DNA from: JAGGVT01 sp965369605 | GTDB taxonomy: Bacteria > JAJVIF01 > JAGGVT01 | DNA: 56,169 nt | Reading direction: 5' to 3' | Assembly: GCA_965369605.1 (NCBI GenBank) | Contig: CBDURE010000004.1 | Location: 1-56,169, forward strand | Shown: positions 16,280 to 26,600 of the stretch, piece by piece | Numbering within the stretch: the stretch's first letter is position 1 | Layout of the letters: each line of letters opens with the position of its first letter | Program-made: the position numbers and the translations under genes | Notes under the pieces: generated by a model | Told to the model about the DNA's origin: nothing | Seen by the model: the letters and a program-made list of their open reading frames with translations, nothing else | Databases searched by the model: none

Positions 16280-17488
16280 GTGATTACGCAAACGAAATCT
16301 AATCTGGCGATTCATGGTGGAACGCCTGTACGGAAAAACTTCCTCGACTTCTCACGCCCTGTTTTATCTAAAGAAGAAAAACAAGCGGTTATGGATGTGC
16401 TTGACAGCGGATGGTTGACAACCGGTGTTAAATCCAATGAGTTTGAGAGTGCGTTCGCAGAATATACGGGAGTCAGGCATGCTGTTTGTGTAAATTCTTG
16501 CACTGCTGGTTTGTTCCTGATTCTAAGTGTGCTGGATGTCAAAAGCGGCGATGAGGTAATAACGTCTCCTAACACTTTCCCCGCGACTGCGAACGTGATT
16601 GAGCATCTCGGAGCCAAACCGGTTTTCTGCGATATAAATATGTCGGATGGCAATATCGATGTCGAGCAAATCAAATCGAAAATAACTCGAAATACTAGAG
16701 GAATAATTCCTGTTCATTACGCCGGTGCACCTTGTGATATGGACGCTCTGCAGTCAATTGCGGAAGAAAGCAATCTGTTTATACTTGGCGATTGCGCCCA
16801 TGCGGTAGAAACAACATGGAGGAATAAGAAAGTAGGGTCTCTGGGAATTGCCTCCTCTTACAGTTTCTACGCCACAAAGAACCTGACCACCGGTGAGGGT
16901 GGCATGATTGTTACAAACGATGATGAGATTTATCATAAAGTGAAAACACTCAGGCTGCATGGATTGTCCGATGATGCTGAATCACGATACTCAAAAAATG
17001 GCGGGTTTGGCTATGATCTAATCGCTCCCGGTTATAAATTCAACATGCCTGACATTCTGGCATCGCTGGGAATAGTGCAGCTCTCTAAAATAGGGGAGAA
17101 TCATAAGAAACGTGTTGAATTATACTCGTATTACCGCGATTTGCTTGAGGTGATTGATTGTGTTACGCAACTCGATCCAGTTGTGAAGAACACTCACGCT
17201 CATCACCTGTTACCGATTCTTGTTGATTTTTCCAGGATGTGCTGCGAAAAGAATGAATTCATGTCCGCGATGAAATCTGAAAACATTGGCGTATCACAGC
17301 ATTTCAAGCCTCTTCACCTTTATTCATATTATAAAGACAAGTACGGCTACGAACATGGCGATTATCCGAATGCTGAGCTATTTGGCGATGATGTAATCAC
17401 ATTGCCGTTTAACCAGTATCTTACGAAAACGGATATTGAGGATGTTGTGGATGCTCTGTTGAAAACAATAGAATATTACACCATATAA
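16280..17488 (+). CDS. DegT/DnrJ/EryC1/StrS-family PLP aminotransferase
   Basis: A 402-residue type I-fold aminotransferase of the family that aminates nucleotide-linked keto sugars. Landmarks are GGTPVRKNF at the start, SGWLTTG, NSCTAGLFL, PNTFPATANVI, GDCAHAVET and the PLP-binding Lys200 in YATKNLTTGEGG. The start is a GTG without a strong ribosome site. No other sugar-nucleotide genes are next to it, so its substrate is open; a role in surface polysaccharide or lipid A is a guess from the family. Confidence 0.9.
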   Translation: MITQTKSNLAIHGGTPVRKNFLDFSRPVLSKEEKQAVMDVLDSGWLTTGVKSNEFESAFAEYTGVRHAVCVNSCTAGLFLILSVLDVKSGDEVITSPNTFPATANVIEHLGAKPVFCDINMSDGNIDVEQIKSKITRNTRGIIPVHYAGAPCDMDALQSIAEESNLFILGDCAHAVETTWRNKKVGSLGIASSYSFYATKNLTTGEGGMIVTNDDEIYHKVKTLRLHGLSDDAESRYSKNGGFGYDLIAPGYKFNMPDILASLGIVQLSKIGENHKKRVELYSYYRDLLEVIDCVTQLDPVVKNTHAHHLLPILVDFSRMCCEKNEFMSAMKSENIGVSQHFKPLHLYSYYKDKYGYEHGDYPNAELFGDDVITLPFNQYLTKTDIEDVVDALLKTIEYYTI

Positions 17489-17692
17489 TTGAATACGATA
17501 AAGTATGCGTTGATAAGCGAAAAGCCAAAGAAAGATATCATATAACTTAATGTTATATCGCTTAATGCCCTGAAAGAGTAAAAATACTTGAAATCGCAAG
17601 TTTTTGCTTTATCTGATGCCGCCTGTTGTGTATAATCGGACAATCAATTTCATCTGGTACTTTGACATTCTCAGTATGATACTGGGAAAGGT

Positions 17693-18058
17693 TTGGAGTA
17701 TCTGAGCAGCCTATTATATGGGAGTCATTTTTTGGTAGCTAAAAAGCCAAAAAAGAAAAAGAGCAAATCCCAAGAGCCGGATTTGTTTACGTATGCGAAA
17801 AAGCAAAAGCGTAAGGTGAAAAAGTGGAAATTTCCCAGGGGTGTGCGCTATGCCGAAGTAAAAATCGGCGACATTTTTGTTTTTACGAAATCCAGGAATT
17901 GGGGAATGAAAGGCAAAATCGAGGAATTAGAGGGAGAACTTATTGAAAAGGGTGTTTATGATTCAAATTCAAGATATTACATGGTAAAAATGCTTCATCC
18001 GGAAATGGTTGGAGCTGGAACCGAAGATATCAGACGCTTTATTATAAAGAAGAAATAA
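17693..18058 (+). CDS. small basic protein of unknown function
   Basis: Up to 121 residues. The N-terminal part is very rich in Lys and Arg (KKPKKKKSK, KKQKRKVKKWK), followed by a folded-looking C-terminal half (GVRYAEVKIGDIFVFTKSRNWG). Such a composition suggests nucleic-acid binding, which is inference. The long reading starts at a TTG; a TTG at 17732 (starting LVAKKPKKKK) has GGGAG about 7 nt upstream and may be the true start. A terminator follows the gene. Confidence 0.6.
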   Translation: MEYLSSLLYGSHFLVAKKPKKKKSKSQEPDLFTYAKKQKRKVKKWKFPRGVRYAEVKIGDIFVFTKSRNWGMKGKIEELEGELIEKGVYDSNSRYYMVKMLHPEMVGAGTEDIRRFIIKKK

Positions 18059-18094
18059 TAGCAGTATTAGTTAAGCGATAGAGCATTACAATAA

Positions 18095-18132
18095 CCCCGA
18101 TTTTAGTTTATGTATCGGGGCAAAATTTTTTA
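18095..18132 (+). terminator. rho-independent terminator
   Basis: Stem ccccgat (18095-18101) with atcgggg (18114-18120), then a T-rich tract. It ends the small basic-protein transcript just before the transaldolase. Confidence 0.75.
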
Positions 18133-18142
18133 AGGTGACATT

Positions 18143-18790
18143 ATGAAATTCTTCATCGATTCAGCGAATATTGAACACATCACAGAAGCATCCACATGGG
18201 GTGTAATTGATGGCGTTACGACAAATCCATCCCTCATTGCAAAAGAGGGGAGAGATTTTAAAGAAGCGATAGCTTTAATAACCAAATTGATTCCAGGTCC
18301 GGTAAGCGCCGAGGTTACCGAGTTAACCGCTGACAAGATGATTGTTCAGGCAAGAGGACTGGCTAAATGGGCGGATAATGTCGTTGTTAAAATCCCGATG
18401 ACAGAAGAGGGAATCAAGGCCACGAGCGTAGTTTCCAAAGATGGAATCAAAGTAAATATGACATTGATATTCTCAGCGAATCAGGCGCTTTTAGCCGCTA
18501 AAGCCGGAGCAGCGTTTGTCAGCCCGTTTGTAGGGCGTCTGGATGACATAGGGCAGGACGGCATGGAAGTTATAAGAGAGATTGTTGAGATTTACGAAAA
18601 TTACGCAATCGAAACTGAAGTGCTTTCAGCGTCGATTCGACATCCGCGCCATGTAATTGATTCAGCCACCGCAGGCGCTGATATCGCGACAATTCCATAT
18701 AAAATTCTAAAGCAGATGTTCCGTCATACACTGACAGATGTCGGTCTTGATAAATTCATGGCTGACTGGGCGGGGATGAAGAAGAAGTAG
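18143..18790 (+). CDS. tal: transaldolase (small, FSA/TalC-like fold)
   Basis: A 215-residue TIM-barrel aldolase. The Schiff-base Lys83 is in VVVKIPMT; DSAN, TTNPSL, SPFVGRLDD and ASIRHP are family signatures. Glu57 (SAEVTEL) sits where transaldolases have Glu and fructose-6-phosphate aldolases have Gln, so transaldolase (exchange of a dihydroxyacetone unit in the pentose phosphate route) is preferred. It ends next to the convergent exported protein. Confidence 0.93.
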   Translation: MKFFIDSANIEHITEASTWGVIDGVTTNPSLIAKEGRDFKEAIALITKLIPGPVSAEVTELTADKMIVQARGLAKWADNVVVKIPMTEEGIKATSVVSKDGIKVNMTLIFSANQALLAAKAGAAFVSPFVGRLDDIGQDGMEVIREIVEIYENYAIETEVLSASIRHPRHVIDSATAGADIATIPYKILKQMFRHTLTDVGLDKFMADWAGMKKK

Positions 18791-20527
18791 TTACTGCGAT
18801 TTATCAGAAAGATAATCTCCGAATTCCTCTAAAAACGAATAATCGTTTTTCCATGTGGTGTACATTATGCCCATGCTTCCGGTTGTCCGGGAAAGCTCAT
18901 CATGCCACTTGATAGTGTCATCGAGGCTTTTTCTATCGTAATATGGCGACCCCATTGTTCTAAATCCATTTTCAGAAAAGAACATAAGCGATTGCCGCCG
19001 ATATCTATAAATCCAGCACACCATGATTACATCCTTTGGCACATGTTCCCATGATTTTTCAAAAGTGCTGTACGCTAGAAAATAGTTATCACGCGCGTTT
19101 GCGTTTGGATTAAACATATCCGACCAGCAATAGATCTCCATTTCAGGATTAAACTTACGGAGAAGTTTCATCTGCCGTGTTACGCAATCTCCCAGTATTT
19201 CACCCATTGTCATGTTTCTGGATTTACATGCATCGCAAGCTCCGCCTGTTCTGATTTCATCCATAGACAGAAAAGCCTTATCCATTTTGAGAATCGGATA
19301 AAGTATTTCAATCTGCTCTTCCCAGAATTCATAAAGCGCGGGTTCAGACATGCACAGCCCTACCTGATATCCGCCTTTTGCATTTCTCAACCTCGCAGCT
19401 GAATAGCCTGAAACCAGGAGATTTTCACCGTTCGATATTCCGCTTCGTTTAGTCAATTCAATTTTGAGTGTTGTTCCATGCGGATTTAATTCTGTCAAAC
19501 CGGGATTTTTCTTGTAATCAATCCCTTCCTTAAATGTAATCTCCTTATCTGCACTTCTGACTATCAAGGGTGTTCCCGGACGGATAATCACATCCTGAGC
19601 AGCGGTTGCCTCGACGAGTTTGATATCATCAAACCAGACTTTCCCGGATTTTGCGCTCCAGGTTCCGAAATACATTATTGCCGATTTTACATTGCCTGAA
19701 TAGAATCGGAATTTATATTCAGTCCAGTCCTGCGTTGATTTCGGCCTCTTGCTATAGTGTGATGAAGGAAGACCGCCGGATAAATCGGGTTTAAATATTT
19801 GAACTTTCAAAGACTCCGCTGGTGATATGTTTTCAGTCTTTACCCAAATTGACATTATGTATTCTGTTTTTTCTTTCAGTTTTAATCCCTGGGCGATACG
19901 GCCATGCCCGTGCTCGTTGAGAGTAAAATTCTCAAGCCTTACCGATGCTGAACCGCTGTGTTTTATCGTTTTATCGATAAATACAATTTCATTCGCTTTC
20001 TCGATTAAATTGTAGTCGCGAGGATTATGGTTTGAGATTGATGTCTCAAATCCCGGATTCTTAATCAGGTTCGCTTTTCCCTGGTCAGGATACGCGGTGT
20101 TGCCATCGACGATGAAAGGGATATTATCAAATGGCATACCCGCGGCAAGATTCGGATTGTGCCCCAGCACTGATCCGCCGTATCCGACTGAGAAAAGCTG
20201 CGGTATTAATTCGATTCCAATATTGTCGCAATGCTTTTTGAATTTCTTTAAATTTTCAATGCGATCGGGTTTCCATCGAGAGATGGCATCCAGATGTGAA
20301 GCCAGAACAACGCCGTTTAGATCATGTTTTTTGGCTGTGGATGCGACGCCTTTAGCGTCGTTTAGTTGTTCAGCGGTGGTGAGAGGGTTAATAATGTAAA
20401 CCCATTTGTTGGTTGGGAAATCAGGATTAATCGAACCGGATGATTTATCGGTGCATGATGGTGTTATGGATAATGGAACGACAAAAAGCACAATCACGAT
20501 AAACAATGTGAAAGCTATTTTATTCAT
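18791..20527 (-). CDS. exported TIM-barrel protein with embedded carbohydrate-binding-like domain
   Basis: A 578-residue exported protein. A hydrophobic N-terminal signal ends near Cys25 (SITPSC), a poor lipobox, so it may be secreted or an atypical lipoprotein. Residues about 40-145 and 395-575 look like two halves of a GH-type TIM barrel (GIELIPQLFSVGYG; FLSMDEIRTGG with a possible acid residue pair). Between them, about 155-315, is a jelly-roll like CBM4/9 domain (NLIKNPGFETS, ending VWFDDIKLVEA). Possible Cys pair CDAC. It resembles GH20-like or uncharacterised glycan-acting proteins, but I cannot assign an activity. Convergent with tal, its stop adjoining the tal stop. Confidence 0.7.
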   Translation of the reverse strand: MNKIAFTLFIVIVLFVVPLSITPSCTDKSSGSINPDFPTNKWVYIINPLTTAEQLNDAKGVASTAKKHDLNGVVLASHLDAISRWKPDRIENLKKFKKHCDNIGIELIPQLFSVGYGGSVLGHNPNLAAGMPFDNIPFIVDGNTAYPDQGKANLIKNPGFETSISNHNPRDYNLIEKANEIVFIDKTIKHSGSASVRLENFTLNEHGHGRIAQGLKLKEKTEYIMSIWVKTENISPAESLKVQIFKPDLSGGLPSSHYSKRPKSTQDWTEYKFRFYSGNVKSAIMYFGTWSAKSGKVWFDDIKLVEATAAQDVIIRPGTPLIVRSADKEITFKEGIDYKKNPGLTELNPHGTTLKIELTKRSGISNGENLLVSGYSAARLRNAKGGYQVGLCMSEPALYEFWEEQIEILYPILKMDKAFLSMDEIRTGGACDACKSRNMTMGEILGDCVTRQMKLLRKFNPEMEIYCWSDMFNPNANARDNYFLAYSTFEKSWEHVPKDVIMVCWIYRYRRQSLMFFSENGFRTMGSPYYDRKSLDDTIKWHDELSRTTGSMGIMYTTWKNDYSFLEEFGDYLSDKSQ

Positions 20528-20569
20528 GCAAAATCTCCATGTTTAGCAATGCGCTTTAGTATGGCGTAA

Positions 20570-20923
20570 TTACTCAGGATGTTTGCCATGGTCACAGATC
20601 TCGCCATCCGACTCAATCGAACCCGCGAGATAATCAAGAACAGCCTGACGGGGATCATCAGTTTTAACGCCTGTGATAATGACGATATCATTATCAGAAA
20701 ATAGTTGAACTGCGCGCTGTCCCATTCCTCCTGTGATTACAGCATTAACGCCCTGTTCTTTAAGCCATCCGGGAAGCAATCCGGGTTGATGCCGTGGAGA
20801 CTCTACGGAATCCTGATTTGAAATCTCTTTTGATTCATCATTTGTGTCGTAGAGAAGAAACTTCTCGCATCGTCCAAAATGCGCAGATATTTTTCCACCG
20901 ACAACGGGTATCGCTATTCTCAT
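20570..20923 (-). CDS. NifX/NafY-family Fe-S or metallocofactor-binding protein
   Basis: A 117-residue protein of the dinitrogenase iron-molybdenum cofactor family: IAIPVVGGKISAHFGRCEKF, AVITGGMGQRA and TDDPRQAVLDYL. Family members bind or carry metal clusters; many occur in anaerobes without nitrogenase. A C-terminal tail carries Cys and His (ICDHGKH). Last gene of the Fe-S island; a ggggcg/cgcccc hairpin (20965-20988) separates it from the MinD pair. Confidence 0.85.
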   Translation of the reverse strand: MRIAIPVVGGKISAHFGRCEKFLLYDTNDESKEISNQDSVESPRHQPGLLPGWLKEQGVNAVITGGMGQRAVQLFSDNDIVIITGVKTDDPRQAVLDYLAGSIESDGEICDHGKHPE

Positions 20924-21009
20924 TTAAATTAACTCCTGTGTTTAGCATTATGTTGATTTATTCGGGGGCGACTCAAAGAATACGCCCCAACAAAACGACT
21001 TTATTTGAA

Positions 21010-21888
21010 CTAACCAATCTCAGATAGAACATTTTCCCAAAGGATCTTAATCTCATCGACCAGGCCGTTACTTGAATATTCGATTACCGTCTGGCGCATT
21101 ATCTGAGCCTTTGTAAAGACTGTATTATAACTTGTTTTACCAAGGATTTTAATATCAGGATTTTTCTCAATGGTGTTTGATATTTCCGAATTCAAATCCC
21201 ACTTGTTGATACACACGCCAGTTGGAATGTTGAAATGTTTCGTGAGTTGAATCACCCTTCCCATATCGTGAATCGCGGAAAGAGTTGGCTCGGTTACTAT
21301 AAGAACGTATTTGGCTCCTGAAATGGACGCAATTACAGGACAGCCAATTCCGGGGGAGCCATCGATTATAATGAGTTCATTATCGTTTTCAGAAGCCACT
21401 TTGCGAGCAGCGGTTCGTACAACTGAAACCAGCTTGCCTGAATTTTCCTCCGCTATTCCCAATCTGGCATGAACGAGTTTTCCAAATCTAGTATTTGAGA
21501 TAAACCATTCACCATTGATTGCTTCATCAAAATCAATTGCCTTTTCAGGGCAGAACCATGCACACACACCGCATCCTTCACATCCGATTCTATCTATTTC
21601 GTAGATAGTCCGTTTACCATCGGGAGATGTAGATTTTTTAATCGCGTCATATCGGCATAGTTCAAAACACTTTCCGCAGTTTGTGCAGTCATTCTGTCGA
21701 ATTGATGCCAGCTTGCCCCCTGAAAACTCTTCCCTATGTTCCACATCGGGTTGAAGAATGATGTGCAGGTCAGCGGCATCGACATCGCAATCGACAAGAA
21801 CAGCGTTTTTTGCCAGCGATGCGAAAGCCGCGACAATGCTTGTCTTTCCTGTGCCGCCTTTACCGCTTATAACCACAAGTTCTTTCAA
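21010..21888 (-). CDS. MinD/ParA-family ATPase with two [4Fe-4S] motifs (second)
   Basis: A 292-residue P-loop ATPase with Walker A SGKGGTGKTSIVA, DCDVDAADLH, and an inserted ferredoxin domain with two clusters (CTNCGKCFELC and CEGCGVCAWFCP). The switch segment is IIDGSPGIGCPV. Family known from Mrp-like/Nbp35-related Fe-S carriers. The start overlaps the stop of the paralogue upstream by 4 nt, so the two are probably made together and may form a heterodimer. Confidence 0.88.
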   Translation of the reverse strand: MKELVVISGKGGTGKTSIVAAFASLAKNAVLVDCDVDAADLHIILQPDVEHREEFSGGKLASIRQNDCTNCGKCFELCRYDAIKKSTSPDGKRTIYEIDRIGCEGCGVCAWFCPEKAIDFDEAINGEWFISNTRFGKLVHARLGIAEENSGKLVSVVRTAARKVASENDNELIIIDGSPGIGCPVIASISGAKYVLIVTEPTLSAIHDMGRVIQLTKHFNIPTGVCINKWDLNSEISNTIEKNPDIKILGKTSYNTVFTKAQIMRQTVIEYSSNGLVDEIKILWENVLSEIG

Positions 21889-22733
21889 TCTTGAACCACC
21901 TTTTTTATTTTTTCAAAAAGGCCCTTGAAATCATCTATGTATTTCGGAATTTCATCGACTGCAAGTTTTCCATGTGAGTAAGCAACCGCGATTTCCCTGT
22001 CATCGGGAATTTGCAGAATGATGTCCAGCTTCTCTTTCTCGCAGTAGTGGATAACCTCATCATCCCCGACATCAGAACGATTTATAAGTATCCCGAATGG
22101 AATGGAAAGCTGCCTGACCATCTCAACTGACAATTTTAAATCATTCACTCCGAATGGTGTCGGCTCGGTTACGAGGATAACGTAATCGGAGTCGCTGATT
22201 GATTCAATCACGGGGCATGATGTTCCCGGGGGTGAATCGAGAATAGTTACGCCATCGTTGGTTGTGTGCCGTTTCAATTCACGAATGATTGGCGGCGAGA
22301 AGGCTTTTCCAATATCCAATTTGCCGTGCATGAAATTGATGTCGCCTGATTTTCCAATTTCAATAATGCCGATGATATTGTCGGTTTCGGATATGGCGTC
22401 AACGGGACAGACATGCAAACAACCGCCGCATCCGTGGCACATATCCTTAAAAACAACGACAGTTTTCGGTGTTACAGCGATTGCGCTGAACTCGCATATT
22501 TCAGAACACATTCCGCAAAGAGTGCATTTTTCCAAATCGACAAGCGGAACAGGAATGGCAACATTGACGCTTTTATCAATTTCAGGTTTTAGAAAAATAT
22601 GCCCATTGGGTTCTTCGACATCGCAATCGACATAGGTTGTTTTTATGGATGAGCTGGCAAGTACTGATGTCAGATTAAGGGCAATAGTTGTTTTACCGGT
22701 ACCACCTTTTCCACTAGCAATGGCAATTTTCAT
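21885..22733 (-). CDS. MinD/ParA-family ATPase with two [4Fe-4S] motifs (first)
   Basis: A 282-residue paralogue of the gene after it: Walker A SGKGGTGKTTIALN, DCDVEEPNGHIFL, ferredoxin insert CTLCGMCSEIC and CHGCGGCLHVCP, then ILDSPPGTSCPV. The two copies differ in switch details (DSPPG versus DGSPG), as usual for the paired genes of this island. Likely role: ATP-driven Fe-S cluster or cofactor loading; target unknown. Confidence 0.88.
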   Translation of the reverse strand: MKIAIASGKGGTGKTTIALNLTSVLASSSIKTTYVDCDVEEPNGHIFLKPEIDKSVNVAIPVPLVDLEKCTLCGMCSEICEFSAIAVTPKTVVVFKDMCHGCGGCLHVCPVDAISETDNIIGIIEIGKSGDINFMHGKLDIGKAFSPPIIRELKRHTTNDGVTILDSPPGTSCPVIESISDSDYVILVTEPTPFGVNDLKLSVEMVRQLSIPFGILINRSDVGDDEVIHYCEKEKLDIILQIPDDREIAVAYSHGKLAVDEIPKYIDDFKGLFEKIKKVVQD

Positions 22734-22781
22734 GGGGATAATATCCTGTCGTAAGAAAACTTGAATAAAAGTATGTTTTTA

Positions 22782-22937
22782 CTATGCACCTTTTCTTACC
22801 ATTGCAGTGCCACACTTGGGGCATTTAACGGATGTGCAGGGTTTACCAGGCGTATGCGGGGCTGTTGTGTTGCATGATGGACATATGCATTGTCCACCAG
22901 GACCAGCTCCCTGTCCTCTACCTTGTCCTCTACCCAT
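22782..22937 (-). CDS. 51-residue Cys-rich zinc-ribbon/rubredoxin-like protein
   Basis: Short gene read from the complement: ATG at 22937 with GGAG upstream, stop at 22782. A Gly/Arg/Gln-rich start (GRGQGRGQGAGPGGQ) is followed by CICPSC, a further Cys in GKPC, and CPKCGTAMV: seven Cys in all, including two CxxC knuckles. It matches the small proteins that accompany MinD-ferredoxin/NifX islands in anaerobes. Predicted to bind zinc or iron. It lies between the NifX-like gene and the MinD pair on the same strand. Confidence 0.85.
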   Translation of the reverse strand: MGRGQGRGQGAGPGGQCICPSCNTTAPHTPGKPCTSVKCPKCGTAMVRKGA

Positions 22938-22978
22938 AATGCGTCTCCTTAATGAAGAATTAGTTCAAAAATGTAATT

Positions 22979-23386
22979 CTAACTGCGACCTCTTCCGCGT
23001 CCTCCACCTCTACCTCCACCCTGACCCGATCCAAAATGGCCGTCTACATCTGGTGATTCTGAAGGTTTTAAATTGCCATTCTTGAAATCATCAATCACCT
23101 GGCTGACTTTCCCGGATGCTCCGGTAATCACTTGAATCCCTGACTCATTAAGTACATTAAAAGCGTTAGGGCCGCAGTGGCCTGTAATCAGCGCTGAAAT
23201 GTTTTTTCCGGCAATCAGTTGAGCGGATTGAATACCTACACCTTGCGAGAGGGAAAGGCTTGGATTTTCAATCGCCTCGAATTCCATACTGTCTGTATCA
23301 ACAATGATAAAATACTTGCATCTGCCGAATCTTGTATCAATTTGGCTGTCCAGTGATGATTCTAATGATGTAATCGCGACTTTCAT
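22979..23386 (-). CDS. NifX/NafY-family protein with Gly/Arg-rich tail
   Basis: A 135-residue protein of the same cofactor-binding family as the last gene of the island: MKVAITSLESSLDSQIDTRFGRCKYF, LITGHCGPNAF and GASGKVSQVIDDF. The last 20 or so residues are almost only Gly and Arg. First gene of the island, reading away from the haem-sensor kinase gene. Confidence 0.87.
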   Translation of the reverse strand: MKVAITSLESSLDSQIDTRFGRCKYFIIVDTDSMEFEAIENPSLSLSQGVGIQSAQLIAGKNISALITGHCGPNAFNVLNESGIQVITGASGKVSQVIDDFKNGNLKPSESPDVDGHFGSGQGGGRGGGRGRGRS

Positions 23387-23614
23387 ATTTCAGTCTCCTT
23401 GATCATTTGAATAAGCTTCATATTACCACTTAAACCTGATATCCACATGCATTAATTTGGAATAGATATCTTTAAATCATGATAACAAAAGATAGGGATT
23501 AACATGGAAATTATAAGTAAGAAGAAACATGTGAGGATGAATATTCGTAATCAAGAGGGATTGCTGCAGCTTTAATACTAAAAAGATGGGCATTTGGGAT
23601 ACGAGGATGCAAAT

Positions 23615-26600
23615 ATGAGTTCTGAAAAACCTGCTAACAATACAGGTAAGAGATTAAAAAAATGCAGCAAGCTTCATAACAAAATTTGCCTGTGGCTTGC
23701 CTTGTCATTTTTTGTCATTTGGGTTGTGATCGTTGTCCTGCTTAATAATATGTTTTACGACAAGGTTTTAGTTACTGCCGAAAGTGAATGCCGCCATACG
23801 GTGGCAATGGTCGAATCAAGCCAGTCTTATGTCAAAGATACGCTAAGGCCAATGATGAACTCCATTGTTGATGGGGACGATTTCTACGCTGAGGGAATGA
23901 GTACAACATACGTTTCAAGAAGAATTATAGACAAGTATCTGGAGCAATATCCAAATATTTACTTTAAATTTGCCACGCTTAATCCGAGGAATCCGTCAAA
24001 TCTGGCGGATGAATCTGAGAAAAATATAATTAAGATTTTCGAGAATGACCCTGAACGTAAAGAATGGAGTGGAGTACTTTATCGGGATGGAGTGCCGTAT
24101 TTATGCTTTGCGACTCCACGAGTGTTTTCTGAATCCTGCATGGAATGCCATGGAGATACTGAAGATGCACCTTATAGGCTGATAAAAAAATACGGTGCAG
24201 AAGGGGGGTTTAACCTTAAGCCAGGTGATATTTCAATAAAAACCTCCAGAATTTTGCTTGCAACTCCACTTGCTGTGGCAAGAGCGGAAAGTTTTAAATT
24301 CGCTGGAATGTTATTACTATTTCTCTTTTCATTGTTCCTAATTTCATCTTTTCTTGTCAACCAAATTATAACTATCCGATTGAACAAGCTCAGGCAGACG
24401 GTTATGAATCTTGGTGAGGGTAATTTTGACATCAACCTTGATGTGGAGTTCGACGATGAGATCTCTTTCCTGGTGGTTGCGGTTAATGAAATGGCTGACA
24501 GGATTCAGGATTCCCATGAAACTCTTGAACAACGCGTTGATGAAAGAACCCGTGATCTTGTAAAAGCTCAGGAAGCTCTTCAGGAAAGTGAGAATCGTTT
24601 CAGAACACTGGCCGAAGCATCCTTCGAGGGAATAATTATTCATGAGAATGGAAATATATTAGAGATTAATCTGGCTTGTTGTTCGATGTTTGGTTACGAA
24701 TATGAGGAATCAATCGGAACATCAATATATGATTATATTGATTCTGCCTATGAAGATGTTGTGGCAAAAGTGATTTTAGAAAAAAGTGAAAAATCCTATG
24801 AAGCCATTTGCGTTCGTAAAGATGGAAACAAATTTCCAGTTCAGGCATCTGGCAAGTCAATTATTTACAATGGCAGGGAAGTAAGAGTCGTTTCAATCAG
24901 TAACATAGAGGAGCGCAGGAAAGCGGAATCCGCATTGCGTTTATCAGAAAAACGTTTTCGCCAGATGGCTGATTTGCTTCCCGCGATGGTTTGGGAATCC
25001 AATATGGACTTGCAACTTACTTACGCAAACAAAGCGGCATTTGATGGTTTTGGATACACAGAGGATGATATCAAGAACGGGTTGTCGTTAAAAGACGTTA
25101 ACGATGCTGAATCGTTCAAGCTCGCTGAGGAAAATATCCGTGAATTACTGAATGGGGCAGATACATCTCATGCAATCTATACCGCAGTTCGAAAGGATGG
25201 CACAACTTTCCCAATGGAAGTAATTGCTTCAATTATTTATGATGATGGAAAACCGGTCGGAATGAGAGGCATCAATCGTGATTTAACCAAGGAAATAGAA
25301 GCCAAAAAGGAATTGGAAACAGCATGGGAGGAGGCACGCATTGAAAGCGCGAAGCTGCGCTCAATGATAGAGGGCATGGACGAGGGGGTTATTGTTGCGA
25401 ATGCTGATAATGTAATAATTGAAGTGAACTCGTGGGTTTTAAATGCGTTTAACATGAAACGAGATGACGTTGTCGGAAAGGCAATCAGCGATTTTCATTC
25501 TCCTGAAATCTCAAAACGAATTGAGAAATACATTTCCGACTTTCAATCCGGTTTGAGTTCGGAAAACATTGAGTTTAACAGGTCATTAGTGGGCCTTAAG
25601 GTTGTAATGAAGTTACAGCCGATTTTCAGGCAAGACAAATTCAGTGGAATAATCCTGAACATCATCGATGTTACTGACCTGGTAAAGGCTCGTGAAGTAG
25701 CGGAGGATATCAGCAGGGAACTGGCATCAACCAATGTTCAATTGGAAAACGCGATACAATCGTCAAATTTGATGGCTGAAAAGGCTTTCGCTGCCAATCA
25801 GGCGAAGAGCGAATTTCTTGCAAACATGAGCCATGAAATTAGAACTCCGTTAAATGGAATCATCGGAATGACTGAGCTCACGATGAATACTTATCTTGAT
25901 GATGAACAAAGTGAATATATTGAGATGATTAAATCATCAGCGAATTCCCTTCTTCATATTATTGAGGATATCCTTGACTTTTCCAAAATTGAAGCAGGAG
26001 AGATGGTTATTGAACTCATTGAATTCAACGTCAGAGAAACTGTGAAATCTGCGGTTTCACAGTTATCGATTCAGGCTCACAGAAAAAAACTTAAAATGAT
26101 GCTGCAAATTGACCCGGATGTTCCTGAAGTGTTGATTGGAGACCCATTACGGCTTAACCAAATCCTGATAAACCTTATGGGTAACGCGGTTAAATTCACA
26201 TCCGAGGGTGAAATCTCTGTTTATATAGAATGTGAAGAACTTCTGGATAAGAAAGCTGAATTGCTCTTTACTGTTAAGGACACAGGTATCGGCATACCAG
26301 AGAATAAGTTGGACATGATATTCGCCTCATTTTCACAGAGCGATATGTCAACGACAAGAAAATTTGGCGGCACAGGTCTGGGACTGACTATTTCCAAACA
26401 ATTTGCTGAATTAATGTCGGGAACTATCTGGGTTGAAAGTGTGGAAGGCAAGGGAAGCAGTTTCCATGTGCAGATTCCATTTGAATACAGCAAAGCTAAT
26501 TCAGTTGTTAGTAGTATATATAAGAATGAATTCACAGATATGACTCCTGTTGAAGTTGGGTCCAATGGCCATTTTGATGACTTTCAAACGAAAGGATTGC

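Noticed and set aside
20570..23386. Nitrogen fixation locus
   Set aside because: NifX-like proteins alone do not show it; no nifH, nifD, nifK, nifE or nifN is present and the island occurs in non-fixers.
23504..23575. 23-codon frame before the hybrid kinase
   Set aside because: Starts at ATG but has no ribosome site, no composition signal and lies in a promoter region.
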